Assembly (NCBI GenBank): GCA_036835325.1
Contig: DAITMF010000003.1
Span: forward strand, 45,339-109,338
DNA: 64,000 nt
Direction: 5' to 3'
Source: CAMCHP01 sp036835325
GTDB lineage: Bacteria > Bacteroidota > Bacteroidia > Flavobacteriales_D > Sanyastnellaceae
The notes below the pieces were generated by a model that saw only the letters and a list, made by a program, of their open reading frames with translations, made no database searches and had not been told where the DNA came from. Numbering within the stretch: position 1 is the first letter of the stretch; the number at the start of each line of letters is the position of its first letter. Positions 44,301 through 53,500 of the stretch are shown here, piece by piece. The position numbers were made by a program, and so were the translations under genes.

Positions 44301-45728
44301 CCAGTTGCCGGATGCATCGCGGGTCACGCGGACGTCAACGTTAAAGGCCGATGCTACGAAACCCAAATTTCCGGCAAGTAGCTCAACGGGTGAATTGCCC
44401 GCTGCATCATCGCGGAACAGGCGAATGGCATCGTCGCTGCCCGTTTCGCCAAACCGCAAAAAGTAGCCTTGTACGCCAGCTGCGCCGCTACCGGTGAAAC
44501 TTAAGTTTCCTTGGTTGGCAGCGAGGTAAACACGGCTAAAGTTGCTTGAAGAGCCTGCGAAGTCTTGCCGCAACCTGAAGCGCCATTCTTTTTCGTTGAG
44601 CGATTGCGGTAAAAATGCCGTTGACAGGTACGATTGACCGGCTTCGGGGGCATTCAGCTGTACTTCGTCAACGTTCACAAAAAAGTTGGCATCGGTGCCT
44701 GTCCAAAGGTGGATGTTGGTGAAATCCCCGTCAGAAAAGTCATCGTTGACAATGGGCAAGGCATCGGGTATGAGGAAGGGGAACACCGCCGGAACCATAG
44801 CGTTGCCGGCAAGGTCAGTGACGTTTGAAACACTTAAGTTCAGGTTCACATCAACGGGCAGGTTGACTGCAAAGGTCAAATCGACACTGTTTCCATTGCT
44901 CAAAACGGCCGAAACGGGATTGCCCACGCCGCCGTCAACCGCGTAGTTTGCGGCGTTCTCGGCGGTGCTCTGATCGAGCGTTTCGCTGAAGCTTAGCAAC
45001 AGGGTATTGTCACCGCTCACGTTGAAGGCCGTGATAGTCGGCGCTTCGGTATCGGCTTCGGGGGTGTCGAAGAAGAAATCGTCGAAGAAAAAATTTGTGG
45101 CGTTGCTGATGGTGTAGGTGCATACTACTCCTAGGTGGCTTGACGTGGTGAACGTGGCGTCTGTGCCGGTGGCTTGGCTAACAAAGTCGTCGCTGCCTTC
45201 GGGCGCAGTGAAGATTTCCCAGTTGCCATCTGCGTCGCGGGTAACGCGCACAATGAGCGTAAAGCTGGCGGCGACTTGGCCGAGCGGGCCTGTTGCAATT
45301 TCAACCGGCGCATCGCCGGCATTGCCGTCGCGAAAGAGGCGGATGGCATCTTCGCTTCCGGCTTCGCCGAAGAGCAAAAAGTAGCCATTGGCACCGGCAG
45401 AAGCACTCCCGGTGAAGCTCAGGTTAGCTTGGTTTGAAGTCAAGTAAACCCGCGAATAGTTGTTTCCCGAACCGGCGAAACTCTGGCGAATGTAAAAACG
45501 CCATTCTTTATCGTCGAGCGAGGTTTCGGTGAACGACGTGCTGAGGTACGACTGACCGGCAGCAGCTGAGTTCAGCTGCAAGCGGTTCGATGCGTTAACA
45601 ATGAAGTCGGCATCGGTGCCTGACCAGAGTGTTCCGTTGGTGAAATCACCGTCGTTGAAGTCGTCGTTGACCTGTGCGAAAGGATGTACAACGAGCAGTG
45701 TGAAAAAAGCGATGAAAAGCGCGCGCAT
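41376..45728 (-). CDS. Secreted lamin-tail-domain protein with T9SS type B sorting domain
   Basis: The 1450-residue secreted protein has a signal peptide (MRALFIAFFTLLVVHPFAQ). Two copies of a roughly 305-residue unit follow (residues about 19-325 and 326-630: VNDDFNDGDFTNGTLWSGTDA.. and VNDDFSDGDFTNIHLWTGTDA..), each ending in an Ig-like domain. Three lamin-tail domains come next (GDVVINEILADPTPA, GDLIINEIMASPSAS, GDLIINEILFNPYEG), separated by Ig-like domains, then a type B gliding-associated C-terminus (VFSPDNDGFDDVCIITY ... VYDDFGRPIRQV). The frame is open to 45845, but the signal peptide sets the start at 45728. Two dispersed-repeat copies lie in linkers (41695, 44092). Confidence 0.85.
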   Translation of the reverse strand: MRALFIAFFTLLVVHPFAQVNDDFNDGDFTNGTLWSGTDADFIVNASNRLQLNSAAAGQSYLSTSFTETSLDDKEWRFYIRQSFAGSGNNYSRVYLTSNQANLSFTGSASAGANGYFLLFGEAGSEDAIRLFRDGNAGDAPVEIATGPLGQVAASFTLIVRVTRDADGNWEIFTAPEGSDDFVSQATGTDATFTTSSHLGVVCTYTISNATNFFFDDFFFDTPEADTEAPTITAFNVSGDNTLLLSFSETLDQSTAENAANYAVDGGVGNPVSAVLSNGNSVDLTFAVNLPVDVNLNLSVSNVTDLAGNAMVPAVFPFLIPDALPIVNDDFSDGDFTNIHLWTGTDANFFVNVDEVQLNAPEAGQSYLSTAFLPQSLNEKEWRFRLRQDFAGSSSNFSRVYLAANQGNLSFTGSGAAGVQGYFLRFGETGSDDAIRLFRDDAAGNSPVELLAGNLGFVASAFNVDVRVTRDASGNWQLFAGPAGGVLFFQGEAVETTYSTASHIGFTFTYTASNVAGFRFDDVYFGPIVPDETAPELLSASAEGENTVTLSFNEPLDAVSAGNALNFSVSNGVGTPVSAVQGGAGELVTLTFATAFPENTLLTVTASGIADLAGNTAVPQTAEFIYIVAGDAQSGDVVINEILADPTPAIGLPEAEFIELFNASESVFDLGGWVLVNTTTARSLPSFALLPGQFVIVCSESDAALFAGFGSVIGLSGWVALTNAADSLTLLNPAQEIIDIVSYSTSWYGNPALDDGGITLERINPFANCSGSFNWTASSSFTGGTPGAQNSVFNDTPDTEAPEYTNYAFINPNTLIVNFNEPLDADIFNGSFDYLLAPDLGDANVVATDNLEGIRFIFDTPFEVGTEYLLTLIGIADCEGNSALAPIDITIVRGAVPEPGDLIINEIMASPSASVPSSPNAEYVEIFNRSGQLLDLRGVRLESAQITQSLLIEANGYAVLTRNDDLLAFSAVQQLIGMDGFPQLTDAGRTLTLFVGELQLDRVSYTDAWYNDPVRKGSGYSLERINPDHPCSDQDNWRASQADAGHTAGAQNSVFSTEPDNRMPELVNVFVTDALILDLEFNKQLDPQSVNTVVIDVGTLSNGVFSSLNYFLASAEMTDETNRVMRVQFTGGFEEGTVYVARVSSVTDCWGNEIAADAPSQQRFAVPEIHQDGDLIINEILFNPYEGGTDYVEIYNRSSRNISLAGWQLARESAGDVLGYAVMTNLPYILYPGEYIAFSESRFGVLPFYPDAPADGLLVVDDVPTYNNGEGVVILAEPNGDVHDRIAYTEDMHYPLLRDVKGVSLERIDFERDTDDLTNWHSAAESVNYGTPGYTNSQVASAEGDGVLSVSPEVFSPDNDGFDDVCIITYTLPREGFTVNVQVYDDFGRPIRQVTNNVLAATEGSFSWDGFTDGRQKAGIGMYIVFLEAFHPDGEVIQAKAVAVLGHLLD
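41695..41710 (+). repeat. Dispersed repeat copy in LTD gene, near C-terminal domain
   Basis: TCGCCTTCGGCGGATG (shorter 5' end). On the coding strand it encodes part of VASAEGDGV, in the linker before the T9SS domain. Confidence 0.55.
44092..44110 (+). repeat. Dispersed repeat copy in LTD gene, second Ig-like domain
   Basis: Exact TTTTCGCCTTCGGCGGATG; encodes SAEGENT on the coding strand, where the duplicated first unit has NVSGDNT. Confidence 0.65.
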
Positions 45729-45757
45729 AGTGGCTTTGAGCGTTCGTTCAAGGTGGC

Positions 45758-45765
45758 TAAATATA
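45758..45765 (-). promoter_or_regulatory. Candidate -7 box of the LTD gene
   Basis: TATATTTA on the minus strand (one mismatch), 29 nt before the start at 45728 and 1 nt from the asd box on the other strand. Confidence 0.35.
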
Positions 45766-45766
45766 C

Positions 45767-45774
45767 TACATTTG
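45767..45774 (+). promoter_or_regulatory. -7 box of asd
   Basis: TACATTTG, an exact TAnnTTTG match 33 nt before the ATG at 45808. It rules out the longer frame opening at 45601. Confidence 0.5.
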
Positions 45775-45807
45775 CTAAGGCCGCAAGGTGTTAAGCGGCA
45801 GTTGGTC

Positions 45808-46812
45808 ATGAAGAAACCGTTAAAAATCGCGGTGGTAGGTGCCACCGGTGTGGTGGGTCAAACCATGCTCAAGGTGCTTGAAGAGCGTCAATTCCCTGTG
45901 TCAGAGATCATTCCGGCTGCTTCGGCGCGTTCGGCCGGTAAAATGGTGCGCTTCAATGGTGCCGACCACGAGGTGGTGTCGATTGATGAGGCACTGATTC
46001 GCAAGCCCGATGTTGCGCTGTTCAGTGCCGGGGGCAGCGTAAGTTTGGAGTGGGCACCGCGCTTTGCGCAACAAGGCACAACGGTGATCGATAATTCGTC
46101 GGCATGGCGCATGCACGAAGGTCACAAACTGGTTGTGCCTGAGGTCAACGGGTCGGTTTTATCGGCCGATGACCTGCTCATTGCCAACCCCAACTGCTCG
46201 ACCATCCAGCTTGTGATGGTGTTGAAGCCGTTGCACGATGCCTTCGGGATTCGCCGGGTGATTGTTTCGACCTACCAATCGGTGACGGGAACCGGAGCCG
46301 CTGCCATGGCACAGATGGAGCGTGAGCGGCGGGGAGAGGAGGGTGCCATGGTGTACCCATACCCCATTGATCGCAACGTGATTCCGCATTGCGATGTCTT
46401 CCTCGACAACGACTACACCAAGGAAGAGATGAAGCTCACCAACGAAACCAAGAAAATTTTGGGCGATGACTCAGTGGCCGTTGTAGCCACTGCGGTGCGC
46501 GTCCCCGTCGTTGGCGGCCACTCAGAATCGGTCAACATTGAGTTTGAGCGCGATTTCGATTTGGGTGAGGTGCGCCGCTTGCTCAGCAGTTTTCCGGGAG
46601 TGGTGGTGCAAGACCGTCCTGAGATGACCACCTATCCGATGCCGTTGTACGCTTCAGGCCGCGATGAGGTGTTTGTGGGACGCATTCGCCGCGATCACAG
46701 TCATCCGAAAGCGATAAATCTGTGGATTGTTGCCGACAATTTGCGCAAGGGTGCAGCCACAAATACAGTGCAAATTGCTGAGTACCTTAACGCCGGCGGC
46801 CGTTGGGGGTAA
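45808..46812 (+). CDS. asd: Aspartate-semialdehyde dehydrogenase
   Basis: Asd reduces aspartyl phosphate to aspartate semialdehyde in the Lys/Met/Thr/DAP pathway. The 334-residue enzyme has the NADP-binding start KIAVVGATGVVGQTML, the catalytic Cys130 in NPNCSTIQLV, GTGAAAMAQ, and the late active-site region RVPVVGGHSESVNIEF. Length is standard. Its stop abuts the stop of the convergent OmpA-like gene, with no spacer. Confidence 0.93.
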   Translation: MKKPLKIAVVGATGVVGQTMLKVLEERQFPVSEIIPAASARSAGKMVRFNGADHEVVSIDEALIRKPDVALFSAGGSVSLEWAPRFAQQGTTVIDNSSAWRMHEGHKLVVPEVNGSVLSADDLLIANPNCSTIQLVMVLKPLHDAFGIRRVIVSTYQSVTGTGAAAMAQMERERRGEEGAMVYPYPIDRNVIPHCDVFLDNDYTKEEMKLTNETKKILGDDSVAVVATAVRVPVVGGHSESVNIEFERDFDLGEVRRLLSSFPGVVVQDRPEMTTYPMPLYASGRDEVFVGRIRRDHSHPKAINLWIVADNLRKGAATNTVQIAEYLNAGGRWG

Positions 46813-47742
46813 TCAGCGGGTGAGAACGATTTCGATGCGGCGGTTGGCCTCGTTTTCGCGCTCGTTGCGCGGCTTGTTGTAGACTTTGTCTTTGCCGCCA
46901 CGTCCTTCGCACGAAATGCTCGCTTCGTCGATGCCATTGGCCACAAGAAAGTCGCGTATGCTTTCAGCACGGGCGCGTGACAAGTGCTCAGCGTTTTTGT
47001 AAACCTTGCGTTCAGGGTTGCTTTTGCCCACTTTTTTGAGGTATGCGCGGCCCATGTTGCCGTTGACATGGCCGATCAGGTGCACCTTGTACGACGGATT
47101 TTTGCTGAGGAAAGCCAGCACCTCGTTCAGCGTCGGTTCAGACCGTTCGGTGTACAGCGCGCTGTTGCCCTCGAAGTGGATGTTTTGCATCGTGAACTTC
47201 GCCGCCCCTTTGGCATTTTCTTTGCTGTTTTTTTGGATGGATGGATGCGAGCTTTTGGCCAGCGAAGTGGGTATCACACCAGAATCGGCGAATTCTTCAG
47301 GGAAGAGCTCACGCGGAGGGTCATTGAGAATGGGCACTTCGTCTTTGAGGAAGTACGCCGTGACAATGACGCAGTTGCTTCGCTCGAATTCTGCGGCTTC
47401 GAGCATCGACGGGTCGAAGTAGCGCAGCTCATAGTCGCCGAAATCGGGCAGTTCGCCCGTCAAGATGCGGTACACCTCTTGGGTGCGCTCGCGCGACAGT
47501 TTTAGGGTGTGGAAGCTTGATTCATTGGCACCGCACATCGCTACAATGTCGATTTTCTCCACCACCAGGCCTTCGCTGCGGCTTAGGAAGAGCTGCAATT
47601 CGGCCTTCGCCTCTTCGGAAAGCCGCGCACTGTTCTCTTCAAAGCCCACGACGGCTTTGAGTTTCTGAGCGAGCGGACGACCAAACGCGTGAATACCGGA
47701 AAGCACAGAGAGAGAAAACAGCAGAAACGGCAAGATCTTCAT
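46813..47742 (-). CDS. OmpA family protein with signal peptide
   Basis: The 309-residue exported protein starts MKILPFLLFSLSVLSGIHAFG (signal peptide), preferred over a TTG 9 nt upstream. The C-terminal OmpA domain (about residues 190-305) carries PTLNEVLAFLSKNPSYKVHLIGHVNG and HLSRARAESIRDFLVANGID ... ENEANRRIEIVL, the peptidoglycan-binding pattern. The N-terminal part (about 25-105, VVGFEENSARLSEEAKAELQLFLSRSEGLVVEKIDIVAMCGANESS) resembles a second, degenerate OmpA-like domain, which is unusual. It probably sits in the periplasm bound to peptidoglycan. Confidence 0.8.
   Translation of the reverse strand: MKILPFLLFSLSVLSGIHAFGRPLAQKLKAVVGFEENSARLSEEAKAELQLFLSRSEGLVVEKIDIVAMCGANESSFHTLKLSRERTQEVYRILTGELPDFGDYELRYFDPSMLEAAEFERSNCVIVTAYFLKDEVPILNDPPRELFPEEFADSGVIPTSLAKSSHPSIQKNSKENAKGAAKFTMQNIHFEGNSALYTERSEPTLNEVLAFLSKNPSYKVHLIGHVNGNMGRAYLKKVGKSNPERKVYKNAEHLSRARAESIRDFLVANGIDEASISCEGRGGKDKVYNKPRNERENEANRRIEIVLTR
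47228..47247 (+). repeat. T-run plus GGATGGATGGATG motif in OmpA-like gene
   Basis: TTTTTTTGGATGGATGGATG; encodes part of the low-complexity SHPSIQKNSKE linker on the other strand. It resembles the copy at 34934-34949. Confidence 0.35.
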
Positions 47743-47826
47743 TGGCAGCAAGATTTTGGACTTGGGTGAACTATACAGTCTTTCCCAAGGTTAAAAGTAC
47801 GTCATTTACCCCGATTTCTAAACCCG

Positions 47827-47834
47827 TACCTTCG
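47827..47834 (+). promoter_or_regulatory. Candidate -7 box of the vWA/ATPase operon
   Basis: TACCTTCG, one mismatch from TAnnTTTG, 31 nt before the ATG at 47866. Confidence 0.4.
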
Positions 47835-47865
47835 ACGGTTATCAACAGCAAGCCGTTACCATTCC

Positions 47866-48972
47866 ATGCTCGGATTCCGATTTACAGAGTACAACCCTGA
47901 ACGCAATCAGCAATCGCGCTTTGAACGACTTCGCGACATTTTTATGGAGCTTGTGACCCACACCTCCGGAGATGTTGACGAAGCGATTGAATGGATGCGT
48001 GAGCTCGACAAAGAATATTCGCTCTTTGATGAGGAGTATACCCTTGACGACTTCCTCAATGAAATGATTGAGAACGGCTACCTCCGCGACCCGAATCAAC
48101 AGGGGGCAGGAGGCGGTGGTTTAACGGCCAAAGGCGAGCAAACCATTCGACAGCGCGCCCTCGACCAAATCTTTGGAAACCTCAAGAAGGGCAATCCCGG
48201 CGGACACTCAACGCGGCAATTGGGCGGTGGCGACGAACCCACTGAAAACCGCCGCAGTTACCGGTTTGGCGATAAAACCGAGCAGATTGACTTCAGCGAG
48301 AGCTTCCGCAATGCCCAAATCCGCTCTGGAGCCGGAGATTCGGGGTTCATGATTACCGAGAACGACCTTGAAGTGGTTGAGCGCGAATACCGCTCCATGA
48401 CGTCGACTGTGCTCATGATCGACATCTCGCACTCGATGATCCTCTATGGCGAAGACCGCATCACCCCGGCCAAGAAGGTCGCCATGGCGCTGAGTGAGCT
48501 CATCCTCCGAAAATACCCCAAAGACACCCTCGACATTGTTGTCTTCGGCAACGATGCGTGGGAAATCCAAATCAAAGACCTTCCTTACCTCCAGGTCGGT
48601 CCGTACCACACCAACACGGTAGCCGGTTTGGAACGTGCGATGGACATCCTTCGAAGAAGAAAAACAGCCAACAAGCAAATCTTCATGATCACCGACGGCA
48701 AACCCTCATGCCTCTACGAGAATGGAGAATACTACAAAAACAGCTTCGGACTTGACCCGTACATCGTGGGCAAATGCTTGAACCTCGCGCGTCGCTGCCG
48801 CAAGCTGAACATCCCCATTACCACCTTTATGATCGCCTCTGACCCTTACCTGCAAAGCTTCGTTGACCAGTTCACCGAAGCCAACAACGGCAGGGCGTTC
48901 TTCACCGGCCTGAACGGACTGGCCGATATGATCTTCTCTGATTTTGAAAAAAACCGACGGAAAAAACTCTGA
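47866..48972 (+). CDS. von Willebrand factor type A domain protein
   Basis: The 368-residue cytoplasmic protein has an N-terminal helical region (residues about 1-75, FRFTEYNPERNQQSRFERLRDIFMELV), a Gly-rich linker (80-125) and a vWA domain (about 180-360). It keeps a full MIDAS: DISHS (Asp186, Ser188, Ser190) and MITDGKPS. No signal peptide is present. It is followed 1 nt later by a MoxR/Mg-chelatase-like ATPase, so the two probably form an AAA+/vWA remodelling complex. The client is unknown. Confidence 0.8.
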   Translation: MLGFRFTEYNPERNQQSRFERLRDIFMELVTHTSGDVDEAIEWMRELDKEYSLFDEEYTLDDFLNEMIENGYLRDPNQQGAGGGGLTAKGEQTIRQRALDQIFGNLKKGNPGGHSTRQLGGGDEPTENRRSYRFGDKTEQIDFSESFRNAQIRSGAGDSGFMITENDLEVVEREYRSMTSTVLMIDISHSMILYGEDRITPAKKVAMALSELILRKYPKDTLDIVVFGNDAWEIQIKDLPYLQVGPYHTNTVAGLERAMDILRRRKTANKQIFMITDGKPSCLYENGEYYKNSFGLDPYIVGKCLNLARRCRKLNIPITTFMIASDPYLQSFVDQFTEANNGRAFFTGLNGLADMIFSDFEKNRRKKL

Positions 48973-48973
48973 C

Positions 48974-50446
48974 ATGGCGTCAACCACAGCAACACAGCCC
49001 GCAACCTTGGGCGAACTGAAAGCAAGCGGCTACACGCCTCGCACGGTACGCGACGAATTGCGCGAAAACCTCATTGAACGTCTGCAAAACGGCAAAACCG
49101 TCTTCGAAGGCATTGTCGGCTATGACGATACCGTGATTCCGCAACTGCAGCGCGCCATTCTTGCCCGCCACTCGATCAATTTGCTCGGCTTGCGCGGACA
49201 GGCCAAGACGCGCATCGCGCGGCTCATGACGGCGCTGCTCGACGAATACATCCCTGCCGTTGACGGCGCACCGTTGAACGACGACCCCATGCAGCCGCTA
49301 TCGGCCGAAGCACGCCGAATGGTGGCTGAGCAAGGTGACGCAACGCCTTTGCGCTGGATTCACCGCAGCGAACGCTACGTTGAAAAGCTTGCCACCCCTG
49401 ACGTGTCGGTGGCCGACCTCATCGGCGATGTTGACCCCATTAAAGCCGCCAACTTGCGACTCGATTACAGCGACGAACGCGTGATTCACTTCGGTTTGGT
49501 GCCACGCGCCAACCGCTGCATCTTCGTCATCAACGAACTGCCCGACCTTCAACCCCGCATTCAGGTGGCCTTGTTCAATATTTTGCAGGAAGGCGACATC
49601 CAGATTCGCGGTTTCAACCTGCGCTTGCCGTTGGATGTGCACTTCGTGTTCACCGCAAACCCCGAAGACTATACCAACCGCGGCGCCATCATCACTCCGT
49701 TGAAAGACCGCATACAGTCGCAAATTCTGACGCATTATCCGCGCAGCATTGAAGATTCATTGATCATCACCCGCCAAGAAGCGAAGCTGAACGCCGAACA
49801 ACGGCAACGTGTTCGCGTGCCTGAATTGATGGCAGAGTTGGTTGAACAAGTCGCCTTTGAAGCCCGCGGATCGGAATTTGTAGATGCCCGTAGCGGTGTG
49901 TCGGCCCGTTTGACCATCAGCGCCCACGAATCGCTCGTGAGCACTGCCGAGTTGAGGGCGCTGAACACCGGTGATGCCCGCACCTCAGCACGACTGACCG
50001 ATCTGCTCGGCATTGTACCCGCGCTGACCGGCAAAATGGAGCTCGTCTACGAAGGCGAGCAGGAAGGACCCGAGCCCGTGGCGCTCAACCTCATTGGGTT
50101 GGCGATTCGCACGCGTTTCCCGCAGATTTTCCCAGACCCTGAGCTTGCGCGAAAGGGCAAGATTGACAACCCCTACAGCAGCATTGCCGAGTGGTTTGAA
50201 CGCAACGAGCTTGAACTGCTCGACAGCGACAGCGACGCCGAGTATGCCGACAAACTGCGCGGTGTTCCGGGGCTCGAAGCGGTGGCGAAGAAGTACGTCC
50301 CTGAAGCCGGAGACGACCTCTTGCTCTACATGGAGTTTGTGCTGCACGGTTTGGGCGAGTGCTCAATGCTCGGAAAGGAAGTGCTCGAAGGAGGGGTTTC
50401 GTTCAGCGACCTCATGGGTGACCTTTTCAGGCCTTCGGAAGACTAG
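48974..50446 (+). CDS. MoxR/magnesium-chelatase-like AAA+ ATPase
   Basis: The 490-residue AAA+ protein has Walker A GLRGQAKT (72-79), a Walker B region CIFVINELPDLQPRIQVALFNILQEGDIQIRG in which Asn-Glu replaces the usual Asp-Glu, and a sensor region FVFTANPEDYTNRGAIITPLKDRIQSQ. It resembles the ChlI/MoxR and sigma-54-interacting groups. The C-terminal part (about 340-490) has no domain I recognise. The start at 48974 follows the vWA stop by 1 nt; an upstream in-frame ATG at 48944 would overlap the vWA gene and lacks support. Substrate unknown. Confidence 0.8.
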   Translation: MASTTATQPATLGELKASGYTPRTVRDELRENLIERLQNGKTVFEGIVGYDDTVIPQLQRAILARHSINLLGLRGQAKTRIARLMTALLDEYIPAVDGAPLNDDPMQPLSAEARRMVAEQGDATPLRWIHRSERYVEKLATPDVSVADLIGDVDPIKAANLRLDYSDERVIHFGLVPRANRCIFVINELPDLQPRIQVALFNILQEGDIQIRGFNLRLPLDVHFVFTANPEDYTNRGAIITPLKDRIQSQILTHYPRSIEDSLIITRQEAKLNAEQRQRVRVPELMAELVEQVAFEARGSEFVDARSGVSARLTISAHESLVSTAELRALNTGDARTSARLTDLLGIVPALTGKMELVYEGEQEGPEPVALNLIGLAIRTRFPQIFPDPELARKGKIDNPYSSIAEWFERNELELLDSDSDAEYADKLRGVPGLEAVAKKYVPEAGDDLLLYMEFVLHGLGECSMLGKEVLEGGVSFSDLMGDLFRPSED

Positions 50447-50555
50447 GGTGTTCAGGGCAGATGTAGGCCGTTTTCCTACACCATGCTCAGTCGGTGTCTG
50501 ACAAACGTCGTGGGTTGACAGCTCGTAAAACGAGTCAGTTAACCACACGAAAACG

Positions 50556-53500
50556 ATGCACACTATCATCACGAGGACGGCGTTTTTGGCGCTTTTCATC
50601 GGGTTTTTTCAGCTGACGCTGTCAGCACAAACGCTTGACGGCGCGCTTGGCGGTCCGTTAGAGTCGCTTGTCAACGAAGAAGCCTGTTTCTCCATTTCAC
50701 TTGAAAACAACGGTGCGGTGGGCTATCAGCCTTACCTGCGCGTGTTTCTGCCGCCGCAAATGCCTGCGGCAACGTTCTCGGCCTCGTTTATGGGGCAAGA
50801 CATCCCCGCATCGCAAGTGACGGTGGTGGGGACGTTTTCAGGCGCCGCGTTGAACGACCCCAACCTTGTTGAAGGCGATCCGAACCGTGCGGTAGCCGGT
50901 ACTTCGGGATACAGTTTCGCTGTGGTGAATCTGCCTGTTGGCGCGATGGTGCAAGGCGGCATCGTGCTTTCGGTTGAGCTGTGTGCAACACTGGTGGGCG
51001 AACTGTTTGTCCCGGTGCAACTAAGCACCCAACCGGTTTTCCGCTACGGCGACACAGCCACCGGTGAGAACGGATCGATAGCATTCGCACCAAGCAGCGC
51101 GCAGGTTTCACCCATACCCTACCGCACCTCATTGTCGCGGCTACCGGGCGATGTTGTCGGAGGCGCGTGCAACGCCATCGAATACACATTGGCAGCGAAC
51201 ATTGCGACGAACCAGTTGGTGACCGGCATGAACCTCACTGCGCAAATCCCATCGGGTTTGGCGTATGTGCAGCTTATGATGAGCACGCCCGGCTGTGTGG
51301 TAACCCAGCAGCCCACCATTGGAGGTACAGGAAACTTCACGATGCAGTGCAACAACGTTATGGGGAGTTCGAACCCACAAGACGTAAAAGCCGTGTTTTT
51401 GCTAGAGCCCACCACGGGGCCTGAAGTTGCCACATGCGACAGTTTGGCCGTGATCACCGACATTTCATTCAGTTCGAATCAGGCACCGCAGGTGCAAGCC
51501 AGTTTGCCTATTAATCTCTATCATTTGACGTTTTCGCCTGTGGCGGATGCGGACATTATTGCTCCGGGCCAAGTGCTCACGTTGGGCGTCGATTATGAAA
51601 TGGCCGGCACAATCACAGGTGTTGATGAATTGCTGCTTGAACTGACCATTCCCGACGGCTTGAATTACATCGGAAATGCGCAAATCGATGGTCAGCCTGT
51701 GAATGTGACGACCACCTCTTTGGGCGGCGGACAAACCCTATTAACGGTTGATCTCATTGCTGAAGGAGGTGCAAATGGCCCTTGTGCGAAAGGGAGTTTC
51801 ACCTTCGAAACCGAGATTGGCACCTTTTACACCAATGGGTCGGTCATTGCTGCGCGCGACCGGTTGTTTGCCGACGGAACGGTGAGTTATACCTTGCCCG
51901 GCCAAACGGCCTGTGTGCGACCTTTTGAAGTGGGTGTGAGCATTCCGGCGCCGGAGTTTACCAAAGAAGTGGTGAGCGCACCCGCCAACGGATTGAAGTA
52001 CACGGCAGGTGAGAACGTCGTGTACCGCATCACCATGACCTCCGATGGCGTCGCCTTGAACGACGCCGTTTTCGAAGACCTTTTCCCCATCCCTGTGCAC
52101 ATTGTCAGCGACTTGAACCTCGCCTTTGGCACAGATATTGTGCACGCGCCTACCGATAACCAGGGCATCATCCCGCAGGCAATCACCATCAATGCATCCA
52201 ACAACAGCTTGCGCATTGAATGGGGCGACATACCTGCCTCGGTGCCCGGTTCACCGGCCATAGTGTCGGTCGATATCTCCATTCCTGTTTCGGGCGAGCC
52301 GTTTGCGCCGTTTTTGCGCCACTCGAATTTTGCCCGACTAACCTCGGTGAACAGCAGCAATCAAATGGCGACCTCGTTGTCGTACACAACGATTGACGTT
52401 GGCGCGCCCAACCTGCAGATTTTCAAAGGCGTATTGGCCGTTGACAATGCTGACGCCGTATTGGCGCCGTACGACGCGACCTTTTTTCTCACTGCGAGCG
52501 CGCAGAACGTGGATGCCTTTGACTGGGTGACCTTCAGAACCACACTGCGGAACATCGGCGACGCCCCGGCCTATGACGTCATTGTGAACTATTTCCCACC
52601 CACCGACCAATTGCACCAGTGCAGTGTTGATGGCGTTACCCTGTTCGATGGAACCCCCGTGACGTATTCAGGTGATTTGTACGGCGCAGGCCTCGTTGTT
52701 TCAACCGTAAACCAAGGCACTGCAGGGCGCGTTTTTGTGCAGCACAGGTGCCGGATTCGCAACACTGCTCAAAGCCGACGGATGTTTGTGAACACCAGTT
52801 TAGCCTCATGGACATCCGCGCCGGGCGGAGTCGACTATTTTGACCCGGTAAGCGCATCATGCAACGTGCAATTGGCACGACCTGAAGTTGCCCTCAACGT
52901 TGTGAGTGTACAGCCTGGCCACGGGCAAACCGGCCAGGTGCACATTGGCGAGTTGGTGACCTTCAACATGGCCATGCAGATGCCTGAAGGGGTTACATCG
53001 GGCGCAGCGATTGAGGTTGATTTGCCCCAGGGGTTGTCAGTGGAGGCCTTGCTCTCTTTTGAATCGGTATCTCAAGTCACCTTGGCAAACGGAGGGTATA
53101 CCACACTATTAAACAACGCCGTGATTTCGCCGATTGGAAGCGGCACAGAAAACCAGCGTCGCCGAATCAACATAAATACAGGCAGCGTTACGAATGCGAA
53201 CACACTAAACAATATTCCTGAAGTGCTGAACCTCGTGTTCACTGCAACCGTGCTGAACAGTGCCTTGAACCAGAGCAATCAAGCACTGGTGACGGAAGCG
53301 CGTTTGCGTTACACCAACCCGAACAACGGCTTGCAAGTGAGTGAGCTTGCTACAACCACCTTAACCGTGGTTGAGCCTGAGCTTGAAGTCACGGTGAGTT
53401 TCTTTGAAAACAGCATCTTGCCCGAAGGTCAAACCTTCGTTACGATAAGTGTGGGCCACACCCAAGCATCCACCGGAAACGCTTACAACGTGCGTTTGGT

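Noticed and set aside
45601..46812. Longer asd frame from 45601
   Set aside because: It runs through the signal-peptide region of the divergent LTD gene and past the -7 box at 45767; the family start MKKPLKIAVVGATG is at 45808.
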